This document shows, piece after piece, positions 38,741 through 49,279 of a DNA stretch of 64,000 bases. The translations under genes were made by a program, and so were the position numbers. Source of the stretch: Gymnopus androsaceus JB14 (lineage: Eukaryota; Basidiomycota; Agaricomycetes; Agaricales; Omphalotaceae); assembly GCA_009733575.1 (NCBI GenBank), contig ML769508.1:1-64000 (forward strand), in the 5' to 3' direction. Positions within the stretch are counted from its first letter, which is position 1; every line of letters begins with the position of its first letter. The notes beneath the pieces are model-generated. The model made no database searches. It was not told where the DNA came from and saw only the letters and a program-made list of their open reading frames with translations.

Positions 38741-38977
38741 TTGAGTCAAACATAAAGCTTAGCCCGAGACCGACCAGCATAGGACACAATCGATATGAGG
38801 TGGTAAGGAAGGGTAAAAGCTATGCAAGTCTGAAGTCTGATGAAATTCGAACATAGACGATCCATTCAATTCTCTTCTGGTAAAGACATTTCTTTAAAAA
38901 ATGCATTCAGTACATCCAAACTTCGCTGATATAGAGGCGCCGGCCAATGAGAAATAACACATTACTTACGTTTGTAC
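38741..38977. other. Short spacer, nothing seen
   Basis: 3' flank of the SDR gene; no signals recognised. Confidence 0.4.
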
Positions 38978-40352
38978 TTACAACCCCATTTCCCCTAATA
39001 TTTCCTTTGTCGTTTCATACAACTCCCTCTGAAGCCTCTCATCCATCGCATAATTGGAGGGCTCAGTGATCTTCGCCACTGGCGTCAAGTATACCCCCTC
39101 AGTACATCCTCCTCTCAGCTTCATCTTTACTCCTCCGAGACGCAACGACATCCTTTCCTGCTGCTGCAAATACTGAACGCATCGCACCCTGTGTCCAGGA
39201 TACAAAAACCATTGGTCCTACAACCGTTTTCAGAAACCATCCGAAGAAGGGTATAGAGCTAAGAAATCTGTTTGCACCAACAGTGCGTACAGGTCCGGGG
39301 TGTACTGCGAGGCATGTTATCGGCACTGATTCAGAGTTGAGCTGGGCTTGAAGGTGTTTCGATGTGTAGAATATTGGCCAGTTTCGAGTTTCCTGCGCAC
39401 ACGAGAATACCAATTATAATCAAGTCTATTGGATGTTAATTTCAAATGTTCGCACCATACGTGTCAAGATAGCCACTGACAGACTCTCCATACTGCTTAT
39501 TGAGACTATCCTTTCCAACGAACGACTCGGGCTTTACTCTAGTATGAGCAAGGGATGAGACCTGATGAATTCTGTGAGCTCAAGTTAACACACACTTGGA
39601 AGACACGTACATTGACAATACGGACATCTGAGTTATCTAGAGATGCAGTGCTCTTCAGAAGGGGAAGAAGGGTTTCTGTGAGCACGAAGTGGCTTATATG
39701 GCTAATAGTGAGCACAGATACAAATCAGCTTGGTTCAATGCAAAAGTTAAGAGTGCATATACTTGATAGTCATTATATCAAGTATTCCGTCTTCGTTAAT
39801 CTTGTAAGGGCCGCAGGATGTACTAGCAGAATGAATTGGAATATATTCCAGGGGAAAAAGAGCTTAGAACTTACTGAGAAGCATTATTCACTAGAGGGAT
39901 GTACACAATAAGCATTCTCCAAGCCATACCTCGGAGTTTCCTCAAATACTGAGCTCACCCAAGATATCCAACCTTTCTTCCTTGCCAAGGAATTCAATCG
40001 CTGCCTTCTTCACCAGACGTGGATCAGACAAATTCAATGGTAGCCAATGCACACTTCCTCTAGTGCTGCTGTCTTCTCCGTTGGCACCCTTCCGTGTCCG
40101 TAGTTCTTCCTCGATTTCTTCAATTGCGGCTGTGGCTCTCTCCTCATTACGCGCTCCCATATACACTTTGGCTCCTTTCTGAGCAAGGAATTGGATCGTC
40201 GCATAACCGATTCCAGTGCTGCAGTAAACATACGCGGATAAGAGTTTGAACACAAAGCGATGATTAGCTTACTTTCCGCCCGTGACAATTGCGACCTTGC
40301 CACGGAGATCCGTGAGGTCGGCTTCCGTGATGCTCTTGCGCTGTGCAGCCAT
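38978..40352 (-). CDS. Short-chain dehydrogenase/reductase (retinol-dehydrogenase/WWOX-like)
   Basis: Classical SDR of about 320 residues using NAD(P). The ATG at 40352 starts MAAQRKSITEADL. GKVAIVTGGNTGIGYATIQF spans the first intron and gives the TGxxxGIG cofactor motif. NLSDPRLVKKAA and RLDILVNNAS follow; the NNA part comes from a 16-nt microexon at 39875-39890. VRIVNVSSLAHTR supplies the catalytic Ser, and YGNSKLANI the Tyr-x-x-x-Lys pair (the Tyr exon ends near 39457, the rest starts near 39393). CLAVHPGPVRT is typical of this subgroup. The C terminus ends EILGEMGL at 38978. Six or so introns, all with usable GT-AG sites; no defect seen. The substrate cannot be told from sequence. Confidence 0.85.
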
Positions 40353-41474
40353 AGATTTACTGTCAGAGCGAGTAGTTCTCTGAGTATAAAGCTGAGGAAA
40401 AGCCGAGAATGACGCGTATTGCGGTGTACGTGGCACTAGATACAATCACGTCGAGACAAGGGTATTACTATTTGGAGTTGAAAGATGGTCAAAATGCTAG
40501 GAGGAGAGAAGATATAATTGAAAGACTGTGAGAGATGGAGATAAAGTGGAACGGTGGCGGTTTGATCAGGCGTCTACTCTAGCGCTTGTATGTCGCTTAT
40601 TGACCAAAGATAACATTGCCTCCGCTGCTTGAAAATCTCCTACTATGATATGCTCTATTTCAATGTGTCATTGCTGCAAATGGGCTCCCGGCAGTTAGCG
40701 TGGCGGCGGCATCTTGCAATTCCAAGCTTAGAGTGCAGACTCCAGTGCGGAGGCCCTGAAGAATGTTGCGTCTGACCTTCTGCTTTGTACTTCGCGAGGC
40801 CATCTTAAAAGTCTTATTATGTTCAGCTTGTTGGCAGCAGTAAATCCTGTCTGTTGCTATCCGATTTTGAGTCGAGTTGATATATGTAGAGTAGTGTTTG
40901 CCAAAGTAAGCATGCAAGATATCATGGCATAGCTAACTGGTACAAGCTTGAATTGAGAACTAGAAAGAACGAGAAAAAACCTACTTTACATAGGGGTTGA
41001 GCCATAAATGTGTGGAGTAGCCTAACGGTAAGACAATATTGACGAAGCTAGGGAAGAAGAAAGTCCGAGTCCGGGTCTTGAAAATTCTTGGATGCATTAT
41101 ACGCAACTACTAGGATGATTTTACATTCCAGAGGCAGAGGTTTTCGAGAGATTATATTTGCGTACTAAGTACCAGAACTGAGATCAGGCTTATTCCGTTC
41201 TTTTGTGAAGAAGTGATAGTAGGTCGCGTACATCAATATTATCGTCCGAATCGAGCCACCATCGGGCAGACCTCAGAGTCAGTGTTCCAATAGTACGCTA
41301 ATCCGCAGAGAAATTGAAAAGGATTGGTTGCCTAGAATGAACGCACGTATACATTAAAGTCCGTCAATTCCAGCAATTCGTAGCTGCGGCGGCTTGAGGC
41401 TTATACCTGTGACATTCGTACAGTGTCATATAGCAGGGCCGAAAGATTTCACAATATCTGTGCATGGAGACTAC

Positions 41475-41781
41475 TTATTGGTGTTGACAGAAAGGCGGAA
41501 GGGTGGTTTCAATCATCAGCCGTACAGTGAATGAGTTGACCAAGTTCGCGATATTCAACGACGCTATTGTGAAGCTGAAAGAGTGAGCTCGTTACAAAGA
41601 ATGACAGTGATAGTAAATGAGCGAGGTACCTTTCCACCTTCCCCAATGTACTTATTTGGTCGTAAAATTGTTTCTTGAACTCTTGAGCTGCAAAACTGTA
41701 TAAACTCGGCTGTGAACAACTTTCTTCACTCTTAGCGAGACTAGTTTCATGGTAAAGGCTCTTCAGGTACATCAAATGCAT
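41475..41781 (-). CDS. Possible small two-exon hypothetical protein
   Basis: An ATG at 41781, a donor GTACCT at 41629 and an acceptor before 41574 join into a frame of about 83 residues (MHLMYLKSLYHETS ... FKKQFYDQISTLGKVES ... NIANLVNSFTVRL) ending in TAA at 41475. I do not recognise it. It may be a chance frame or the end of a decayed gene. Confidence 0.25.
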
Positions 41782-42721
41782 TACGACTGACAACAGTCAC
41801 AGCAGTTGACTTATCGTGTAGTAGTAAGACACGGAGATGCACAATGCATATTATGTATGAGAAAGTCGAATACAATAGAAAAGAAAATAATAAACACTAA
41901 CCTTCAGAGTCTAGTCCAGTAGCCAGTCACGCAAGGCTGTCGAATCTGAGTTCAGTCATCGAGCTGAAGCAACGGATTTTGTGCGCTCGGTAGGAAATCA
42001 GTTGTTCGGAAATTGCCGATGCTTCGGTTTTACCTTCCAGTCATACCGACATACATGTCATTTTCCATCGTATCTTTTCCTGACGAAGAGCCTTCAGACA
42101 TACACCAAGACGCAGGCAAACTATCCAGAAACACGCGTATCACACGCGTTCTCTAGGCTCTGTGCTTGTACCTTGTTTTCCGATGTTCTCATCCAGATCT
42201 CGTAGAATGAACAATTTGCAATCTTTCACTAATCCCGCCATCCATACGTAACCCACTGAGCGTTCTCGTAAAGAAATCGCTTGTTAGATCGTCTCCTTAA
42301 TAGTCTGCATCCGCTATATATTCTCCTTCTCTGGAACATACCGGGCATCTGGCTGGCACCACTATGCTCAGAAATGCAATTCGAACTCTAATCACTTGGT
42401 TCCATATATCTACTTTCGTTCCGAAAGCTGTTTCTCTATTGTCTCTGAGATATCGCCTCCAGCGCCTGGCTCACTGATGAACAGCGTCGAACGCCCAACA
42501 TCGGCGAAAACCGTGCGCAGACAGCGTATATCCTCCTTGAATTTAACTTGTTTGGACCAATTATATTTGTAGTCTCGCAATCGTGAGGCCAGTTCTTTGA
42601 GAGCGGTCTAGCGGTTTCTGCGTTCGAGTAGCATGTCCTGTGTCTTCGGAGAAGCATCTGAAAACAATGCCATGTTTATCTGCAGGCCTCGCTTTGGTTT
42701 AATGTATCTCCGAGTACCACG

Positions 42722-42729
42722 TATATAAA
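42722..42729 (+). promoter_or_regulatory. TATA box of F-A-G repeat gene 1
   Basis: TATATAAA about 36 bp before the ATG at 42765, followed by CCGTCAAAACTGGAC. The same arrangement precedes the paralogue at 45119, so the core promoter was duplicated with the gene. Confidence 0.6.
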
Positions 42730-42764
42730 CCCGTCAAAACTGGACTTTCAATTTCGACCAAACC

Positions 42765-43995
42765 ATGCAGAATAATCGACGAAACTCACAAACCTCTCAG
42801 GGTAATAACCCAGCTTACCCTCCTCCTCCGCAGTATAATGCAACATCCCCGCATTCTTCGGCTGGTATCAGCCATTCCAATACTTCCCAATCGACTCCAG
42901 GAGGTGTCCTGATCCGTGGCGAACAGTTTGCAGGTGCATCTGGGCTAGTCTTTGGAAACAGGAACAAATTCAGGCATATCGATGGCGACTACGATGAAAG
43001 TTCAGACGAAGAGGATCCAGCTGATTATCCGACGCAAGAGCTTCCTCGACCCGTAGCCGAACCATATGCTCCGGGCACAGTCATCGACAGAAGATTCTTT
43101 GCTGGGAGCAGTAACGTTGAATTTTCTGGGAGGAACGACTTCATCACTGCACAAGGCAATAGGACGAAGGATAATCGCCGTCGTGATTCATCCAATCATA
43201 CTTCTTCTGCCCCTCGCTACGATAGCCCCCCAACGGAGGGCACACATATCATCGGGGACCATTTCGCGGGTCTCCGTGGCGGAACATTTGCTGGGCCAAA
43301 TAATTTTACCTCAGTGACTGGAAAAATCCACAAGAATCGCTCCAAGGTTAGCTCAAGAGCACCCCAAGGTATTTCAAGCCTTCTTCCATCTCACAATCGC
43401 TATCTAACTCTTTGCCCTTAGGAACAGGTGTAAATTATGATGTATCGTCTCAAGCTGATGTGCGAGTTCAAAACGCACATCATTCCCATACTAGTACGAC
43501 ATCGCATTCGGGTATGCCCCACGCCGATCGTAAGCACTTAATTTTACTTACACTTTTTACAAAAAAGTTCATTGGCATATTTTTGCGGTACAGATCCTAA
43601 TTCAAATCGCCAGATGGCCAGGCCGCAGGGTCAGGAAACGAGGCATCCTATCAATACACAGTATAATGCCCATCGTGAGCACTCAATTTTACACTTTAAA
43701 AAAAGCCTCATTGTTATAATTGCGGTATAGCTCCTAGTTCCACCTGGCTGCCGGGTCTGGAAAAGAAGTCTCCTACCGATATGCAGCATCACACCGATCG
43801 TGAGCAGGTACTTTATGCCGCAGCCCAGTATATCTACAATCAAAGTGAGCTATCTCTTAATCTTGAGAAAACATAGGGAATTTTAATATTTGTCGCTTTG
43901 CCATCGCAGATGCTCATCCGGATCAGCATCATTATGACCCTCCGGCAGATCCTTATTACGGGAATTCGAGGGGCTCCCGGCGATCTACTAAGTAA
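42765..43995 (+). CDS. F-A-G triple-repeat protein 1 (Agaricomycete family, unknown function)
   Basis: Five exons joined in phase 1: 42765-43368, 43422 on, then exons beginning near 43595, near 43730 and near 43912, ending in TAA at 43993-43995. Residues 1-45 are a polar, Pro-rich leader. Three repeats of the form F-A-G-x(5)-F-x-G-x-N-x-F follow: EQFAGASGLVFGNRNKF, RFFAGSSNVEFSGRNDF and DHFAGLRGGTFAGPNNF, separated by acidic linkers (YDESSDEEDPADYP). The short tail exons are low complexity (His, Pro, Tyr, Gln rich). Similar F-x-G...G-x-x-F strands are common in Agaricomycete proteins, often before NACHT-type NTPase domains, but no NTPase is present here. No signal peptide or membrane span. 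It is open throughout. Confidence 0.7.
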
Positions 43996-45118
43996 ACCAG
44001 CATGCAAGGGTGGAAGTCTTCCCATAGCGGCGCATACAACCAACGTTTCAGTTACGATTTCGTCTTTTTTTTTTGGTATCTACTAGGATTTTTGACTCGG
44101 AATGCGGAGTACTTCCGGAAAAGTGCACGCATGCTATGGATTGGATCTCGTTTATGTAGTATGTACATGTATTTCTCGTTACATGCGAAAGAATTCAAAT
44201 CACTGTAGGCTTAGAGTGAGTTACAAATGTGAAATCGCCGTTGTCATTTCCACTTTCAGTCGAGTCAGTTTGTCTTCCGACTTTTCTCAACGAACTGCAC
44301 TCAGTACCTCCACGCATCCATCAAATCTGTTGATCATGAGCTGTCCTAGTGCCACCATCTAGAACTCTCAAGGCCTGCCAGAAGTATTAGTGGATGAAGC
44401 TTAACCTCTGCATCAAATCGTCCTCGAGCCACCTCCGTGTCCAATTTTCCTACATAATTTGCTGGAAACACGTTTATCGTATGCGATTTCTCTCTTTGTC
44501 CCGTGCCTTGGCGTTCAACGATCTTCGACTTCGAACAGCCCTCTATGCTAAATTCCGGCCGCCATGCCTACTACCTGATGCTCAATTTCTTTATCTAAAC
44601 TTGAATCACAATCACCTTTTAAACAGCCTACGGACGATTCTCCGAAAGATACCGCAATTGTTAGGTTGTCGGTTGAGGCCTCTTTTCCTGGAACTTCCTA
44701 GACTTTTTGTTTCGGAATCGTTGACTGAATATGCTCGTCCAGTTCCAATACGCTTGCGAATGTGGTTCAAAATCCTTAGTTGTAGCTCCGTGTCTTCTGG
44801 ACATCAATTCTATATGATGAAGCTCATCGAACGCCCGTCCTCATAATCTATTGCGACTATATCCAGCGCTTCAACTGAGCGGTGCATATACAGCGTGTAT
44901 CTTCCTTTAACTTTTTTGGGCGAATGATATTCACAGTTAGGAGTCCAATTGTATTCTTTGAGCTCGCGGTTTATGGTTTAGTAGCGTCCTGTGTCTTCGG
45001 GTTTCAGAGAAGCATCTGCCAGAAACAACGGCATGCATATCTGCAGGCCACACTTTCTTTTAATGGTTTCTCTGGGATATAAACTCGTCAAAATTGGACC
45101 TTCACTTTCAACCAAACT
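43996..45118. other. Spacer between the two F-A-G genes
   Basis: The right 130 bp (about 44985-45118) is a duplicate of the 42630-42764 promoter region, sharing TCCTGTGTCTTCGG, AGAAGCATCTG and ATCTGCAGGCC. The open frame at 44394-44846 has no recognisable motifs and I do not call it. Confidence 0.5.
45078..45083 (+). promoter_or_regulatory. TATA box of F-A-G repeat gene 2
   Basis: TATAAA 36 bp before the ATG at 45119, followed by CTCGTCAAAATTGGAC as in the first gene. Confidence 0.6.
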
Positions 45119-46598
45119 ATGGGGAGCAGACGAAAAAACTCACAATCCTCTCAGGGTAGCAACCCAGTTCACTCACCTCCTCCTCAGCATAATACGACGC
45201 CGTCTCGTTCTTCAACTCGCTCCAGCCATTCCGACACTTCCCGATCGAATCCATCTGCCCAGATTCGTGGTGCCCATTTTGCAGGTGCATCTGGACTCCT
45301 CTTTGACGGCAAGAACAAATTCAGGAACCACGAGGGCGACTACGATGAAAGTTCAGATGAAGAGGGCGCTGCCTCTACCACCCATGAACGCTCGAGGCGA
45401 GCTACCTCTCGAGCTCACCCTGTACCAGAGCAATGGGCTCCCGGTACAGTAGTCGACGGAGAATTCTTCGCCGGGGCCAGTAACGCTGTATTTGCAGGGA
45501 AGAACGAGTTCATCACTGCTTCACAAGGAAATAAGAGTCGCCATCATGATTCATCCAGTCATACTTCCTCTACTGCGCATTCTCAATCCCGTCACGATGG
45601 TACCCCGACGGAGGGCCTGCACATCAGTGGGCAGTATTTCGCTGGTCTGCGTGGCGGAACATTCACTGGAGAAAACAAGTTCACCTCAGTGAATGGAGAT
45701 ATCCGCAAGCATCACTCCAAAGGTAGCTCAAGAGCATCTCAAGGTATGTGAAGCCCTCCCTATTTCACGATCCCTACTTATCTCTGTGATAATGGAATCT
45801 GCAGACACGTCTCAGGCTGGTGCGCAACACCGCGATTGTGAGCTCTGAAATATCCAGAAATTGTCGCTTTTAACATTAAAAAATACACAGATTATCCTTC
45901 CCATGCTAGTACAACATCGTACTCTAGTATGCCCCGCGCCGATTGTGAGCACTTGATTCTTATTTATCGAAGGCTTCACTATAGTTATAATTTCTTTGCG
46001 GTATAGATCCTGATCCTAACGGCCAGCGACTCGGAGCCTGGCCGCAGAACTCTCCTCATGCTAGTACAACATCATACGCTAGTATGCCCCACACCGATTG
46101 TGAGCACTTCACTCTTATCTATCTAAGGCTCATGTAGGTATAATTTCTTTGCGGTATAGATCCAAATCCCAACGGTCAGCGAGCCTGGGGTCCAGAACAT
46201 AGCTCTCCTCATGCTAGTACAACATCGTACTCTAGTATGCCCCGTGCTGATTGTGAGCACTTCATTCTTATCTATCGAAGGCTCATATAGTTTTAATTTC
46301 TTTACGGTATAGATCATAATCCCAACGGTCCAGCGAGCCTGGCCGCAGGGTCCGGAACATCACTCTCCTGCCAGTATGCCTCAACCTCGACGAGGGAACA
46401 CTGTTCCCTTGGCAGGCTATCCTTATAACCCAGGCGAGCCCTACAATCACTGTGAGATCTTTTTGAGCCTTGTGAAATCATCCTGAATTTAACACTTATC
46501 GCCTTGCCACTATAGATGCTGATCCATATGCTTATGCGCCTCCGGGTTCTTATACTGCTCCCAGAGGTTCTCAACATCGGTCGAATACTCTGGGTTGA
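45119..46598 (+). CDS. F-A-G triple-repeat protein 2 with duplicated tail exons
   Basis: Paralogue of the gene at 42765. Exon 1 (45119-45743) has the same leader, acidic YDESSDEEGAA linker and three repeats (AHFAGASGLLFDGKNKF, EFFAGASNAVFAGKNEF, QYFAGLRGGTFTGENKF). The tail consists of small exons all entering and leaving in phase 1: 45805-45837 (33 nt), 45891-45944 (54), 46007-46099 (93), 46160-46252 (93), 46313 to about 46450, and about 46516-46598. The middle ones are copies of one module (HASTTSYSSMPRAD; NPNGQRAW). In the exon from 46313 an extra C near 46331 (GGTCCAGCG against GGTCAGCG) shifts the frame; without it the tail reads on through YPYNPGEPYNHY and DPYAYAPPGSY to the stop at 46598. 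Function unknown. Confidence 0.65.
45891..46450 (+). repeat. Tandem exon-intron module array
   Basis: Successive units of about 153 bp each comprise a phase 1-1 exon plus a ~60-nt intron. Introns start GTGAGCACTT and end with TTTCTTT(A/G)CGGTATAG. Exon portions share CATGCTAGTACAACATC and AGTATGCCCC. Both exon and intron parts are conserved, so whole genomic modules were duplicated. Confidence 0.8.
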
Positions 46599-47119
46599 AC
46601 CATAACTTATCATATCGCAGCGCGTAGCACCAATGTTTGAGTTATTCTTACTATGATCTACTATTTAGTAGCCTTTCTGAAAGCGGAGTACTACCGGCAG
46701 GTACTTGAATGTGGTACTCTTGTATGTAGTTGTATATGTATTTCTTGTATACTTAATTATGAATTTCTCGTACATACATACGAAAAAAAATGAATTTATA
46801 TGCTTAAATTAAAAAAGTTACTACAAGCGATTCGCCGTTTAACCAGTTTTCACTCTTCCACCTCAATCGAGTCGACTTTGTGTTTTGTCTATGACGCATT
46901 GACGTCCGGTCTTGAAAGCTCTCCCGACACGTATTTATGATCAGATATCTACTGATCATGATAGGACGGGAACCGAGTCATAGCCTTTTCACCTTCAAAC
47001 TACTTATTCGTTTCTCACCGCTCATCTTAGTTCCACCATATACACGAATGTCGGGGCAAGTTTTGCAGTCGACTCATTGGTTATACTCTTGCTAATTATA
47101 TACCCTCAGTCCAAACATA
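46599..47119. other. Spacer, nothing certain
   Basis: 3' flank of the F-A-G gene and 5' flank of the third WD40 copy. An ATG at 47048 (ATGTCGGGGCAAG) could be a first small exon of the WD40 gene, but I could not join it with confidence. Confidence 0.4.
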
Positions 47120-48504
47120 GTGCGTCAAATACGGGCCTACGGTACTCAAGAATTTCTATCCAATCATGTCCTTAGCGTCGAGCACAACTTCCAAACGGAT
47201 GGGAAGCCTGCATCTTGGCTTCCACAACATCCAAAGCAATGGGGCTCGGAAATAACTCGTATTGAGCTTCCTGGGCCCACCAAGCCCACCTACATTGATT
47301 TGAGCGACGATGACAGCCGTCTTGCAATTGGTATTGGCAATAACATCCATGTATACACCATGTCAAACGTTCTGGTCCAAATGGTGACCAAGTCCTCCTA
47401 CAACAGAAGAAGATCCTGCACTCAGACCAGGGTGACGGAAGCATCTTATTTTTGGAATTCCAACCAGGGAGCAATGATATTCTGTTGAGCTGCAGGGGCA
47501 CAGGTATCCGGGAGAATGATACTATCAGCGTATGGGACATAGAGTTGGAACAGAAAGAACTCGAGAGTAATCTGGCACTTGCAGCTGAAGCTGCTGACAA
47601 TGCTGCTCTTCAAGTCCTTTCTCAACAGACTTCCTTGCGGTCGTTCAATACCCAGAATTTCGATATTGCTTCCAAGTTCGAGGGAACGTTGCGCGCCGCA
47701 CAACTCATGGTCCTTCAGGGAACCGCGAAATACCAGCCTTTCAGCCATAATGGATCTTTCTTCCTTGCCTTCCCAGACAAAACATCCGTTGCTATTATAG
47801 CAGTCGATGGTTTCCATGAACAGTTTCGACTTCTGAGTCACCAAGACTATGTTACATGGGCAGAATATGGGCCAGATGATGGAATTATCGCTACTGCCTC
47901 TTGGGACAGAACAGTTCGGATTTGGAATGCTGTAAATGGAGCTCTTATCCATACATTGACAGGGCCCACCGGTCAGATATGGAGTGCTGCATTTTCACCA
48001 GATGGGAAGCTTATTGCAGCAGGAGGAGACCATCAAGTTCGACTTTGGAGTGTTGAAAGTGGCAAACTACTTCATACCTTGTCTGGATATGATGATACCT
48101 GCCGGACCCGGAGTTTGTGCTTCTCCCCTGATGGAGCGACACTTGCGGCAGGAGCCCGAGGAGGTACTCTGCGGCTCTTTAGCATTTTGACTGGAGAATG
48201 TCTTCAGCATTGGCAGACAGGTATCTCTGACTCTGTTTCCAGGCCCCCAGGCTTTTCCGACCCTGGTCTTAAACAATTTCTGGAGGCGAGTAACGTACAG
48301 TATACTGTGCAAGGCTTGCTGGTCTTCAGGACGGTAGACGGTCGTAAATTCACCTTCGATGCCAGAACAAATCATAAAGGACTATTTGAGCATGGGCCAA
48401 ATGTAGTTGGATCTCTAGGTGCAAAGAATGTTAGAACCTCATCTGATGGTAATCTGCTTTTTACCATTGATTCCGATGGATTCATACGGATCTGGGCGTT
48501 GTAA
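47120..48504 (+). CDS. WD40-repeat protein, copy 3 (2-nt insertion)
   Basis: Same family as the gene at 7896-9441 but clearly diverged. The 5' frame reads AYGTQEFLSNHVL, EHNFQTDGKPASWLPQHPKQWGSEI and IDLSDDDSRLAIGIGNNIHVYT. Then two extra bases (AT, 47360-47361) appear just before GTCAAACGTTCTGG, where copy 1 has GTCCAACGTTTTGG. From there the match continues in the new frame (GPNGDQVLLQQKKILHS) and runs open to 48504, through DIASKFEGTLRAAQL and several WD repeats (TVRIWNAVNGALIHTL, QVRLWSVESGKLLHTL, DGFIRIWAL). No ATG is seen at the 5' end of the first frame, so an upstream exon is missing from the model. It is either a young pseudogene or a sequence error. Confidence 0.7.
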
Positions 48505-49279
48505 AGTAGTTTAGTATGCGTTGAGTATGCGAGCCTTGAGTAAATAATATCCGGGCCGTGTTAGTGATACAACTCAATTGGCGCTAGCCGCCTTCTTAAC
48601 TTGGTTCTAGCTTCTCTCCTCCATTACTCCGGCCTTGGACATTTCTTACCTTGTTTCCGTCTCAATTTCCTGACAAAAGCTCATTCTCTGCTTGAACAGA
48701 ATGCTCGCAGATCGTATGCTCGCAGGATCGCTTAATATGTATGGCGGGAACGAAGAGCCAAGACAAGGAACACAGCCGAAGCTGCACGCTCCGAGACCTA
48801 GGCCAACGGGGTTCTCAGGTCGAATTTTAATCATGGCATGTAGCATTGAACGTGAATTGAGTGGTCTGCGAGATTTAATACGGATAAAGGACAGATAAAG
48901 GGTGAGAAGCTCTATGGATTGTTTCCATCAATCTTGAAGATTTTTTTCCGTAGACTCTGGCCTCTTGGGACATTTTGTAGGGTCAACCTAGCCGATTTCA
49001 CGCATTCAATTCCTCTGAAGCTCCACAAATGTCCGCCAAATGTTACGTTTTACACCCTGCCAAGGCCCAATGGCAATAATTTCCCAACAAAATCCGGCTT
49101 TATCTCTGGAGCGTTTGCAGTCAGCTGGCGTTTTTTCGTGCCATCTGCCACACTCCGTCTGGTCTTTTGCTGACTTTTAGTCCATGGATATCGATTTTTA
49201 CCGGCTTTTGAATATTCCGACCGTCAGATAATATCCTTATAATGGTCCTGCAACCGTCCTTCCTTCCCCACACCCAACC
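48505..49279. other. Intergenic, promoter of the monooxygenase
   Basis: No gene recognised. A short tandem repeat ATGCTCGCAGATCGT/ATGCTCGCAGGATCG is at 48701-48731. A TATA-like TTATAATGG lies at about 49236, about 40 bp before the ATG at 49280. Confidence 0.5.

Larger units (their letters stand above)
40353..42764. other. Long region with no confident gene
   Basis: Contains the SDR promoter on the left and, at 42630-42764, the promoter of the F-A-G repeat gene. One short two-exon frame is listed separately (41475-41781). Other frames are short and unrecognised, and no repeat stood out. Confidence 0.45.

Noticed and set aside
40990..41090. Possible tRNA (TAGCCTAACGGTAAG resembles an A box)
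   Set aside because: No matching B box, acceptor stem or anticodon arm could be folded.
44394..44846. 150-residue plus-strand frame between the F-A-G genes
   Set aside because: It overlaps the spacer, has no motif, and has no counterpart before the other F-A-G gene.
48646..48898. Overlapping short frames on both strands
   Set aside because: Mutually antisense, no motif, and no conserved neighbour arrangement.
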